Positions 53,777-61,199 of a DNA stretch of 64,000 nt are shown here, one piece after another. Source of the DNA: JAJFFW01 sp965263375 (GTDB lineage Bacteria > Pseudomonadota > Alphaproteobacteria > Caulobacterales > Parvularculaceae); the NCBI GenBank assembly GCA_965263375.1, contig OZ253669.1, positions 992,001 through 1,056,000 of the forward strand. Direction: 5' to 3'. Below the pieces are notes generated by a model. The model did no database searches. It worked only from the letters and a program-made list of their open reading frames with translations, and was not told the DNA's origin. The position numbers and the translations under genes were made by a program. Position 1 is the stretch's first letter, and each line of letters opens with the position of its first letter.

Positions 53777-55564
53777 TTAGTAAACCCGAGCTTTCGGTTT
53801 TACATATTCCATTTCATCCGTCAGCGTATAGTCATGCACCGGACGGTAATCGATGGTCGCCGCGCCATTTGAGAACCAAGAAGCGGTGTGTTTCATCCAA
53901 TTGGCGTCATCGCGATCAGGGAAGTCTTCACGGGCGTGGGCACCGCGGCTTTCCGTGCGGTTCGCGGCTGATTCCATTGTGACAACCGCTTGACCGATCA
54001 TATTGTCGAATTCAAGGGTTTCAACAAGGTCAGTGTTCCAGATCATTGTGCGGTCTTTAACACCGATTTCAGGCATGCGGTTATAAACGTCTTTAATCAG
54101 CTTGCGGCCTTCTTCAAGAACTTCGCCTGTTCTAAAGACAGCACAATTATTCTGCATCACCCGTTGCATTTCTGCGCGTAGCTCAGCGGTTGGCGTTGAG
54201 CCTTTAGCATAGCGGAAGCGATCAAGGCGGGAGAGGGCTTCCTCACCTGCATTTTTTGGCAAGTCTTTGTTGGACGATTTGCCGTCAACAATATCACCGC
54301 AACGAAGGCCCGCTGCGCGCCCAAAGACAACAAGGTCAATAAGCGAGTTTGAGCCAAGACGGTTCGCACCGTGAACAGATACGCAAGCCGCTTCGCCGAT
54401 TGCCATTAGGCCAGGCGCAACCGCGTCTGCGTCCTCACCGCGTTTAGTGACAACCTCGCCATGGAAGTTCGTCGGGATGCCGCCCATATTGTAATGAACC
54501 GTTGGAATGACCGGGATCGGCTCTTTCGTGACGTCAACGCCAGCAAAGACGCGGGCAGATTCTGAAATACCAGGCAGGCGTTCAGCAAGGATCTTTGGAT
54601 CTAAGTGGTTCAAGTGAAGGTGGATGTGGTCTTTATTCGGGCCAACACCGCGACCTTCGCGAATCTCAATCGTCATGGAACGGGAGACAACATCGCGGGA
54701 GGCAAGGTCTTTCGCGGATGGCGCATAGCGCTCCATAAAGCGCTCACCCTCAGAATTGGTGAGATAGCCGCCTTCACCGCGTGCTCCTTCAGTGATGAGA
54801 ACGCCAGCGCCATAAATTCCCGTTGGGTGGAATTGGACAAATTCCATATCTTGTAAAGGAAGCCCAGCGCGCAGCACCATTGCGTTGCCGTCGCCAGTAC
54901 AAGTGTGAGCAGATGTGCAAGAGAAGTAAACGCGTCCGTACCCGCCCGTTGCGAGCACCACCATTTTTGCGTTGAAACGGTGTATCGTGCCGTCATCAAG
55001 CTTCCAAGCGATCAGGCCTTGGCACTCGCCTTCGTCATTCATGATGAGATCAAGGGCAAAATATTCAATAAAGAACTGCGCATTCTGCTTAACAGACTGA
55101 CCATAAAGCGTGTGAAGGATCGCGTGACCGGTCCGGTCAGCGGCGGCGCATGTGCGCTGAACTTGGCCTTCGCCATAATTTCGGGTCATGCCGCCAAAGG
55201 CGCGTTGGTAGATTTTGCCTTCTTCTGTGCGAGAAAAAGGAACGCCCCAGTGTTCTAGTTCGTAAACAGCTGCTGGCGCATTTTTGCAAAGATATTCGAT
55301 CGCATCTTGGTCACCGAGCCAGTCAGAACCCTTGACGGTGTCATACATATGCCAGCGCCAGTCATCTTCGCCCATATTGCCAAGAGAGGCGGAAATCCCG
55401 CCCTGAGCCGCTACCGTGTGGGATCGGGTCGGAAAAACCTTTGTTACGCAGGCTGTTTTAAGCCCAGCTTGCGCTGCGCCAAGGGTAGCGCGAAGCCCTG
55501 CGCCGCCGGCGCCGACAACGACGACGTCATAATTATGGTCGATGATTTCATAAGCGTTGGACAT
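53777..55564 (-). CDS. sdhA: Succinate dehydrogenase flavoprotein subunit
   Basis: 595 residues. VVVVGAGGAGLRATLGAAQ (FAD), RSHTVAAQGGISASL (FAD-linked His), GGYGRVYFSCTSAHTCTGDG, EFVQFHPTGIYGAG, TEGARGEGG and HGANRLGSNSLIDLVVFGRAAG are all present. C-terminus ends MEYVKPKARVY as usual. Transcribed with sdhC and sdhD; no sdhB follows. Confidence 0.96.
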   Translation of the reverse strand: MSNAYEIIDHNYDVVVVGAGGAGLRATLGAAQAGLKTACVTKVFPTRSHTVAAQGGISASLGNMGEDDWRWHMYDTVKGSDWLGDQDAIEYLCKNAPAAVYELEHWGVPFSRTEEGKIYQRAFGGMTRNYGEGQVQRTCAAADRTGHAILHTLYGQSVKQNAQFFIEYFALDLIMNDEGECQGLIAWKLDDGTIHRFNAKMVVLATGGYGRVYFSCTSAHTCTGDGNAMVLRAGLPLQDMEFVQFHPTGIYGAGVLITEGARGEGGYLTNSEGERFMERYAPSAKDLASRDVVSRSMTIEIREGRGVGPNKDHIHLHLNHLDPKILAERLPGISESARVFAGVDVTKEPIPVIPTVHYNMGGIPTNFHGEVVTKRGEDADAVAPGLMAIGEAACVSVHGANRLGSNSLIDLVVFGRAAGLRCGDIVDGKSSNKDLPKNAGEEALSRLDRFRYAKGSTPTAELRAEMQRVMQNNCAVFRTGEVLEEGRKLIKDVYNRMPEIGVKDRTMIWNTDLVETLEFDNMIGQAVVTMESAANRTESRGAHAREDFPDRDDANWMKHTASWFSNGAATIDYRPVHDYTLTDEMEYVKPKARVY

Positions 55565-55576
55565 GCAAAATCCTTT

Positions 55577-55909
55577 TTAAGCAGCAGCGTTCGCAAATAA
55601 CGACCACCATGTCGCTATTGTTACGCTGATAGCGACTGCCCAGTTCAATGTGTTAAGAAGGCCGTTTATTTCGCCGTGGATATAGTCTTCAATAATTTCC
55701 ATCATGCCGATACGCATATGGAAGGCGCCGACGGTCACCATCACGCCTAGCAATAACATATTTAGCGGCTTGGCCGCCCATGCGCGGGCTTCCAGATAGC
55801 TATCGCCAGCATGGGCGACGACGCTGAATAGAAACCACAAAACAAGCGGCGCTAGCAAAATAGCGGTTGCGCGCTGATAGACAAATGTAGATGTGCCTTT
55901 ATTCGACAT
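55577..55909 (-). CDS. sdhD: Succinate dehydrogenase membrane anchor subunit
   Basis: 110 residues from the ATG at 55909 (MSNKGTSTFVYQRATAIL); an upstream reading is inside sdhC. Three spans (LLAPLVLWFLFSVV, MLLLGVMVTVGAFHMRIG, LNWAVAISVTIATWWSLF). The loop with HMRIGMMEIIEDYIH holds the haem-binding His region. Its start overlaps the sdhC stop (TAATG). Confidence 0.88.
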   Translation of the reverse strand: MSNKGTSTFVYQRATAILLAPLVLWFLFSVVAHAGDSYLEARAWAAKPLNMLLLGVMVTVGAFHMRIGMMEIIEDYIHGEINGLLNTLNWAVAISVTIATWWSLFANAAA

Positions 55910-56340
55910 TACGCCCCCCGCGCTGCTAAACCAGCAAGCACAATAATAATGGTTAGCGTCAGGGACGCCCCATAAATCACCCAAGCCGTGGTTTTTGCAG
56001 TTTGATAATCAAGGCCGCGGCCAGAGTCCCAAAATAAATGCTTGATGCCGCCCATCATGTGTTGAAGCAGCGCCCAGGCGTATCCTGCTAAAATGAAAAG
56101 CCCAAAAGGGGAGGTGAGGAAGTCGCCGAAAGGTTTAAAGGCTGCTGGCCCTTGGTTTAAAAATATGGCCCATAATGCAAGCAAGATAGTTCCTGCATAT
56201 AACGCGACGCCTGTTGCACGGTGTGTGATGGAGCTCGCCATGGTGACAGTCCATCCCCAAATTTGTAGATGCGGCGAGAGCGGTCTTTGCACCGCCTTTG
56301 GCGTGGCTCCGGGTTTTTGCGTCCCGGCTTGATTTACCAT
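55909..56340 (-). CDS. sdhC: Succinate dehydrogenase cytochrome b556 subunit
   Basis: 143 residues. RPLSPHLQIWGWTVTMASSI and HRATGVALYAGTILLA hold the SDH cyt b signature and quinone-site Ser/Arg; HMMGGIKHLFWDSGRG carries the haem-ligand His. Three spans. Behind GAGGGATCGAT. First gene of the sdhCDA unit. Confidence 0.93.
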   Translation of the reverse strand: MVNQAGTQKPGATPKAVQRPLSPHLQIWGWTVTMASSITHRATGVALYAGTILLALWAIFLNQGPAAFKPFGDFLTSPFGLFILAGYAWALLQHMMGGIKHLFWDSGRGLDYQTAKTTAWVIYGASLTLTIIIVLAGLAARGA

Positions 56341-56543
56341 ATCGATCCCTCATGTAACCTGTTTGATCTGGACAATAGGCAGGGCCGCGTCTGTGTCAAC
56401 GGCGACATCTTTTCCTATATATGACCCGAATTATGGTTTGGAATGTTTCGAGGGTGCGATGCAAGAGCAGAAACGACGCTTGCCTTATGGTTGTCCTTCA
56501 GCGCATGATATAGGCTTGTTTATATGGGGAATTGTGGGGCGTT

Positions 56544-57074
56544 ATGCGATTTTCGCGGCAGAATAAACGGTTTATTGGGTTGATTGCGGCGGCCAGTTTG
56601 GGTGCGGGCGTTTTGGGGGCTGGCGCACAAGCACAGGCGGAAACCAAGGACGCTTTAACGGGCGATGATATTCAACGCGTTCTTGAAACGGCAGGGCTTA
56701 GCCCGGCAATGACAGAGGATGCTGCGACCGGCTCGCCTGTCGCACGCGGACAAGCTGGCGCTGTTACTTTTTGGGTGCGCGCCTTGGGATGCGGCGGCGC
56801 GCCCCAAGCTTGCGACACCCTAGTTTTCTTCGCCAATTTCAACTTAGGACGAAGTGTGGCGGATACGGATTATCGCATCGTCAATCATTATAATGACAGT
56901 CAAGTTTTTGGCCGTGCCTATATTATTGAAGGCAAAGACCAGGTTGGGGTTGATTATGTGATTGAGCTTTCGGGCGGCGTCACCGAAAATCACCTTTCTG
57001 AAAATATCAGTCGGTGGAGTGATGTTATCGCCGCCTTTGTTGAAAGCTTTGCATCAGGTGACACTGGCGTTTAA
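56544..57074 (+). CDS. YbjN-domain secreted protein
   Basis: 176 residues from ATG 56544 (MRFSRQNKRFIG), which has GGGGC just before; a TTG at 56532 is less likely. Signal peptide to ~A32 (AGAQAQA-E). The YbjN-like domain covers residues ~40-170 (LTGDDIQRVLETAGLSPAMTED, then DTLVFFANFNLGRSVAD). Domains of this type are often tied to type III secretion or stress; here it is exported, role unknown. Confidence 0.72.
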   Translation: MRFSRQNKRFIGLIAAASLGAGVLGAGAQAQAETKDALTGDDIQRVLETAGLSPAMTEDAATGSPVARGQAGAVTFWVRALGCGGAPQACDTLVFFANFNLGRSVADTDYRIVNHYNDSQVFGRAYIIEGKDQVGVDYVIELSGGVTENHLSENISRWSDVIAAFVESFASGDTGV

Positions 57075-57103
57075 TCTAGCTATAAGCTGGGAAAGCTTAC
57101 ACC

Positions 57104-58072
57104 CTAGGCGGCTTCATCATCCCCCACTAAGGCTTTTAGTTTCGGTGGTAATTCAGCATCAAGACTACGAAGGTGGGTGATCAACGCCTTTTCAAAAGGC
57201 GCCAGGACCCCGTCTTTGTTGATGCGATCGGCGAGCCAGTCAGCTTCTTCAGCAGAAATTTTCTCCGCTTCGCTGGCTTGGCTCGTATTCATTTCATTAG
57301 CGAGTTTGTAACGCGCCTCAACTGCTTCATCGGGGCTTTTCCAAAGGGTCTTGACACGGTCCCATAGGCCCATAGGTTCGGGTGCTGGTTTCTTTTCGCC
57401 TTTAAGAAAACCGCTAGCGTTAAGGGCGGCGGCTCGGCCTAGGGGCTTGTATCCAATATGGGCCATTAGACTATTGGCGACGGCTTTTTTAAATAAATCT
57501 TCCCAAGCCGGATCATTAAGAGCGTTTTTCGCTGCATCGTTTAGATCGAATAAAAATTCCGCCTCGTCACGTGTCACAGCGATATTACCGTCGCCGCCAG
57601 CCGCGAAAAGAAAGCGACGCGCCATATCCGCGTCCTCTTTGGAAATAACCGGTCCGTCTGTCTTTTCTAAGATGTGCGCTTTGAGCTGCTCGCGAATAAA
57701 GACATGCATCGCGTCTGGCGTTGCAATGGCTTTTTCTAAGAGCTTCATGAAAAGCCCAAGCTCTAAGAAGCTAATTTTTGTTCTCTGTCGGGTAACTTGA
57801 TCTTGCAGCCAAGTGAACTCTTCTTGCGTCAAGTAACCTTCTGGCTCCGCCTGATTCAGGAAGTAGTCGGCGCCAGCTTCTTCAAAAAACGACGCCCACT
57901 CTCTATCGCCTGCTGGCGCGCGCTCAGCGAGTTCAAGCAATTGGGCCATTTCATTGCGTGAAATAATACCATCGGCGAAGACTTCGCGTCGTAGGAACAA
58001 CACGTCGTCGGACCGCACATAACTGGTATTCGCAATGGGAAGAAGGTCGGAAGATGGCAGGGCGGTAGACAT
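57104..58072 (-). CDS. Alpha-helical repeat protein with EF-hand-like acidic turns
   Basis: 322 residues, no signal peptide. Several ~60-75-residue units repeat a pattern of an acidic turn before a Glu-rich helix: VFADGIISRNEMAQLLELAE, EPEGYLTQEEFTWLQDQV, DGPVISKEDADMARRFLF, DGNIAVTRDEAEFLFDLN and INKDGVLAPFEKALITHL. Each has D/E-x-x-G-x-hydrophobic-S/T-x-x-E, like EF-hand ends. Ca2+ binding is possible but not shown. Unknown function; convergent with the YbjN gene. Confidence 0.6.
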   Translation of the reverse strand: MSTALPSSDLLPIANTSYVRSDDVLFLRREVFADGIISRNEMAQLLELAERAPAGDREWASFFEEAGADYFLNQAEPEGYLTQEEFTWLQDQVTRQRTKISFLELGLFMKLLEKAIATPDAMHVFIREQLKAHILEKTDGPVISKEDADMARRFLFAAGGDGNIAVTRDEAEFLFDLNDAAKNALNDPAWEDLFKKAVANSLMAHIGYKPLGRAAALNASGFLKGEKKPAPEPMGLWDRVKTLWKSPDEAVEARYKLANEMNTSQASEAEKISAEEADWLADRINKDGVLAPFEKALITHLRSLDAELPPKLKALVGDDEAA

Positions 58073-58289
58073 GATTTACTCCGGTAACGTTGAGCGCAAA
58101 ATCATGCCTGAATGAAGTTAATATCGTGGAAATCACCAAAAGTTAATAAAAGGTTAATGAAATTGAGAAAATTGAGTGGATCGCATTGCTCTAATAAGAC
58201 TGGGCTTGCATCATCGAATTATTCGGCTATAAGCCACGATCTTTAGCGGTCGCCAGGCGTGAGGGCATGCCTGGGCGGCTTGAGTGCTT

Positions 58290-58324
58290 GGCCTTTTTAT
58301 CAAAGGCCGGCTTTATCAAAAGCC
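58290..58324 (+). promoter_or_regulatory. Two tandem hairpins leading rpmI-rplT
   Basis: GGCCTTT/AAAGGCC (58290-58308) is followed at once by GGCTTT/AAAGCC (58309-58324), 15 bases before the rpmI start. This position suits an r-protein autoregulatory leader (L20 binding), which is inference. The first hairpin carries a T-run in its loop, not after the stem. Confidence 0.4.
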
Positions 58325-58339
58325 AAAAGGAACAGCGAA

Positions 58340-58540
58340 ATGCCCAAGATGAAGACTAAGTCTGGCGCGAAGAAGCGCTTTAAAATGACCTCCTCTGGCA
58401 AGGTCGTCGCCGGCGGCGCTGGTAAGCGTCACGGCATGATCAAGCGCACGAACAAACAGATCCGTCAAAATCGCGGCACATCCGTGCTTGCGGATCCTGA
58501 TGCGCGCATTGTCAAAAAATATATGCCTTATAACCGGTAG
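58340..58540 (+). CDS. rpmI: 50S ribosomal protein L35
   Basis: 66 residues from ATG 58340 (MPKMKTKSGAKKRFKMTSSGK); an earlier reading from 58259 has no r-protein character. AGGAACAGCGAA precedes it. ends IVKKYMPYNR as expected. infC does not precede it here. Confidence 0.96.
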   Translation: MPKMKTKSGAKKRFKMTSSGKVVAGGAGKRHGMIKRTNKQIRQNRGTSVLADPDARIVKKYMPYNR

Positions 58541-58553
58541 GAGGGATTAAAGA

Positions 58554-58910
58554 ATGTCACGGGTTAAACGGGGCGTTACAAAACACGCCCGCCATAAAAA
58601 AGTTACCAGCGCGGCGAAAGGCTATTATGGCCGCCGCAAAAACACTTTCCGCATCGCCAACCAGGCTGTGGAAAAAGCTGGCCAGTATGCTTATCGCGAC
58701 CGCCGCGCGAAAAAACGCAATTTCCGCAGTCTTTGGATCCAGCGGATTAATGCGGCAGCCCGCGAGTTAGATATGACTTATTCGCGCTTTATGCATGGCC
58801 TTGCACAAGCGGGGATTGAGGTTGACCGTAAGGTTCTTGCTGACATCGCAGTGAAAGAACCAGAAGCCTTTAAAGCCCTTGCAGAGCAGGCTAAAGCGGC
58901 TCTCGCATAG
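58554..58910 (+). CDS. rplT: 50S ribosomal protein L20
   Basis: 118 residues. MSRVKRGVTKHARHKKVTSA, KGYYGRRKNTFRIANQAVEKA and RFMHGLAQAGIEVDRKVLAD are standard. Follows rpmI by 13 bases behind GGAGGG. A strong terminator follows, so it is no longer in one transcript with pheS. Confidence 0.97.
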   Translation: MSRVKRGVTKHARHKKVTSAAKGYYGRRKNTFRIANQAVEKAGQYAYRDRRAKKRNFRSLWIQRINAAARELDMTYSRFMHGLAQAGIEVDRKVLADIAVKEPEAFKALAEQAKAALA

Positions 58911-58931
58911 GACTAGAAAAAAGTTTTCCCC

Positions 58932-58963
58932 AAAAAACGCCGCTCAAAAGCGGCGTTTTTTTT
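58932..58963 (+). terminator. Rho-independent terminator after rplT
   Basis: ACGCCGCT/AGCGGCGT stem with a 4-base loop and a run of eight T. Confidence 0.93.
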
Positions 58964-59227
58964 ATGCGCGTTATTCAAGAATGATGAGCAGAATTTGCCC
59001 GTATTTAGGTATGAGGATCATTTCGATTTAGATCCTTTTAACCAATCGTTCGGAGGCGAGGGAAAATTTGATTTTTGAGCCAAGTCAACTTGATGATGAA
59101 TAAATTATAAAAAATTCATTGTTGCATATTGCGCTGCAGCAAGTTATTGCTGCGCTGCAAAATAAATAACGAAATGGTGAGTCTGGAAGCGCTCGGGAAT
59201 TCGTTAACCTATTGAAAGGAAAATGAA
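58964..59227. other. Gap between rplT and the UrcA-type gene
   Basis: No gene seen. It holds an imperfect inverted repeat (TTGCGCTGCAGCAA and TTGCTGCGCTGCAA, 59129-59160, three mismatches in the middle) just before the UrcA promoter region, perhaps an operator or RNA hairpin. Confidence 0.4.
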
Positions 59228-59494
59228 ATGATCCGGTCTAAACTTTTCTCAGCTATCCTTGTCGCTGGTGTTGCTCTTACTTCTGCAGCGCAAGCAAATC
59301 AAATGTCCATCTCTTACGATTCATCTCGTATGGATGATCCTGCTTATGTTTCTGAGCTTCGCACGAAAGTGATGAAAGCAGCGCAAAACTATTGCCGTCA
59401 GCAATTAGCGGGCGCCTATACATACAGAGGCTTCAACAAATGTGTTGATGAAACTGTATCTCAAACGTGGGCTGGTCTTAAGTCACAAGCTTAA
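59228..59494 (+). CDS. UrcA-family secreted protein
   Basis: 88 residues. Signal peptide MIRSKLFSAILVAGVALTSAAQA with cleavage near A23. Mature part MSISYDSSRMDDPAYVSELRTKV and two Cys (NYCRQQ, FNKCVDE) fit UrcA, small periplasmic proteins of unknown role common in this group. AAAGGAAAATGAA precedes the ATG. Ends before a terminator. Confidence 0.82.
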   Translation: MIRSKLFSAILVAGVALTSAAQANQMSISYDSSRMDDPAYVSELRTKVMKAAQNYCRQQLAGAYTYRGFNKCVDETVSQTWAGLKSQA

Positions 59495-59544
59495 GCTTGC
59501 TTGTGTATCGCAAAACAAGTTTTCTTGTCTGAAAAAATAAAAAA

Positions 59545-59572
59545 GCGGGCTCCTTTTTAAGGGGCCCGTTTT
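59545..59572 (+). terminator. Rho-independent terminator after the UrcA-type gene
   Basis: CGGGCTCCTT pairs with AAGGGGCCCG (one G-T) around a 3-base loop, followed by TTTT. Confidence 0.85.
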
Positions 59573-59820
59573 CGCATTAAGGCGCTCCCGCGCGGCGGGG
59601 GTGACGCCCGCGCTAATTCCCGCTAAGCCAAGGGTTCCTATCTTGTACAATTATAAAGGAAGAGCTCTAATGGAGAGTTTTTATTATCGGTCTTGGTATC
59701 GATGAAAACGGCGATGGTCTACATGATCGAGCGCGAGAAAAAATATTACCAGCCATATTCAATGAAGAAACTATGTCTTTCGACATAATCAATCCCGAAA
59801 CAGAGTAAAAATCCCATTCC
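59573..59820. other. Gap before pheS with an EF-hand-like reading-frame remnant
   Basis: No accepted gene. One plus-strand frame without a good start (about 59683-59808) reads VFIIGLGIDENGDGLHDRA, with a DxNxDG calcium-loop pattern, then a helical end, and stops about 12 bases before pheS. It may be a decayed gene. No ribosome site is clear before pheS. Confidence 0.3.
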
Positions 59821-60774
59821 ATGTCTGACCTAAACGTTCTTGAGCAAAATCTTACTGATGAAATCAATGCCGCCGCGGATGAAACGTCGTTGGAGGCTGT
59901 GCGCCTATCCGCCCTTGGTAAAGAGGGTGCGGTCAGCAAGCAGCTACAAACCCTTGGCAAGATGAGCATTGAAGAACGCAAACAAATGGGGCCGGTCTTA
60001 AACGGGCTAAAAACGCGCATTACAAAAGCGATCGACGATAAAAAACTTCAGCTTGAAGAAGAAGCCTTTGAGGCGCGCCTTGCCAGCGAAGCGATTGACG
60101 TGACCCTTCCTATTCGGCCTGAAGCCATGGGCAAGATCCACCCCATCACACAGGTGAGGGAGGAGCTGGTCAGATTAGTCGCCCCCTTAGGGTTTGACCT
60201 TATTGATTCTGGACCTGGCGAAGGGGCTGCATTGGCCGCTCCCGTCGCCGCCCTAAAAGGGCGTACGGCGCCAACCCGTCTTATGCTCTTTAATCAAAAC
60301 TTTGATGAAGATAAAAAAGATGGGTTCACCGGCCATTTGCTTGAAGGGGTCATCGTGGAAAAAGCGATCCATATGGGTCATTTGAACGGTTTCTTCAAGA
60401 CGGTTGTCAGCGCTTTTCTAGGGTTACCAATAGCGCCCATGCGCTTGCGCCCAGATTTTTATCCGGTTACGGAACCTTCTGCGGTGATGGAGCTGTCTTA
60501 TGCGCAAACTGGCGGTCTATTAAAGGTTGGGGAGGGAGACCTTTGGGCGCCGGTTGCCGGGGGCGGTATGTTGCGGCCCCAGGTTTTGGCGGATAACGGC
60601 CTTAACCCCAGCGAGGTTCAGGCATGCGTTTGGCGATTTAGCCTCGATCGTCTCACCATGTTAAAATATGGAATTGGGGAGCAAAAAGAACTTTACACCG
60701 CTGATGCGGGTTGGCTCGCCCATTATGGTTTTGAGCCGCTTGTCCAGCCGAATTTAGTGACGGGATCAAACTAA
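59821..60774 (+). CDS. pheS: Degenerate phenylalanine--tRNA ligase alpha subunit (PheS-like)
   Basis: 317 residues in one intact frame at the usual pheS site after rpmI-rplT. Residues 1-105 (coiled-coil tRNA-binding arm; ALGKEGAVSKQL, RLASEAIDVTLP) and the HPITQVREEL start of the core match PheS. Then ~50 residues with NFDALN, HPAR and the Phe-binding TSPVQ/TSGVQ region are replaced by 18 residues (GEGAALAAPVAALKG and so on). Motif 2 (GRVYRxDxDxTH...FHQxEG) reads NQNFDEDKKD...GHLLEG, losing the ATP-contacting Arg. The LRPDFYPVTEPSAVMEL strand and the end of motif 3 (SLDRLTMLKYG, where E before R is D) remain. I infer no normal aminoacylation. Paired with a shortened PheT; its stop overlaps the thioesterase start (TAATG). 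Confidence 0.85.
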   Translation: MSDLNVLEQNLTDEINAAADETSLEAVRLSALGKEGAVSKQLQTLGKMSIEERKQMGPVLNGLKTRITKAIDDKKLQLEEEAFEARLASEAIDVTLPIRPEAMGKIHPITQVREELVRLVAPLGFDLIDSGPGEGAALAAPVAALKGRTAPTRLMLFNQNFDEDKKDGFTGHLLEGVIVEKAIHMGHLNGFFKTVVSAFLGLPIAPMRLRPDFYPVTEPSAVMELSYAQTGGLLKVGEGDLWAPVAGGGMLRPQVLADNGLNPSEVQACVWRFSLDRLTMLKYGIGEQKELYTADAGWLAHYGFEPLVQPNLVTGSN

Positions 60775-61172
60775 TGACCGCAGATGAACGACCTGAAGGC
60801 GCGCTGACGATACGCACCGTTGCGATGCCAGCGGACGCAAATGCTAATGGCGATATTTTCGGCGGCTGGGTCTTGTCACAGATGGATATTGCCGGAGGTA
60901 TAGCGGCGTCGGAGCGTTCCAACGGTCGGGCCGCCACTGTGGCGGTTGAGGCGATGACGTTTTTAAAGCCTGTCCATATCGGTAATGTTTTGTGCGTCTA
61001 CACCCAGGTGCTTGGTGTCGGCAATACTTCTATGCGCATACAGGTAGAGGCTTGGGCGCGCCGTCAGCTTACTAATGATCGTGTTAAGGTGACAGAAGGG
61101 GTCTTCACATTTGTGGCGATTGATGAAAATCGGCAAAAGCGCTTGGTTCCAGCTGAAGGCGATCTGTTGTAA
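60774..61172 (+). CDS. Acyl-CoA thioesterase (YciA-like hotdog fold)
   Basis: 132 residues. MPADANANGDIFGGWVLSQMDIAGG has the hotdog catalytic Asp in the YciA pattern (N-x-x-G-D-I-F-G-G), then AVEAMTFLKPVHIGNVLCVY and VTEGVFTFVAID. It lies inside the pheS-pheT unit, coupled to pheS by TAATG and 27 bases before pheT. In most genomes pheS and pheT are adjacent, so this is an insertion in the pair. Whether acyl-CoA hydrolysis connects to the PheRS-like pair is unknown. Confidence 0.88.
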   Translation: MTADERPEGALTIRTVAMPADANANGDIFGGWVLSQMDIAGGIAASERSNGRAATVAVEAMTFLKPVHIGNVLCVYTQVLGVGNTSMRIQVEAWARRQLTNDRVKVTEGVFTFVAIDENRQKRLVPAEGDLL

Positions 61173-61199
61173 TTTATTGCTTGGATCTTTTTTGATATC

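Noticed and set aside
58259..58339. N-terminal extension of L35
   Set aside because: Not similar to any L35; the standard MPKMKTKSG start is at 58340 with a ribosome site.
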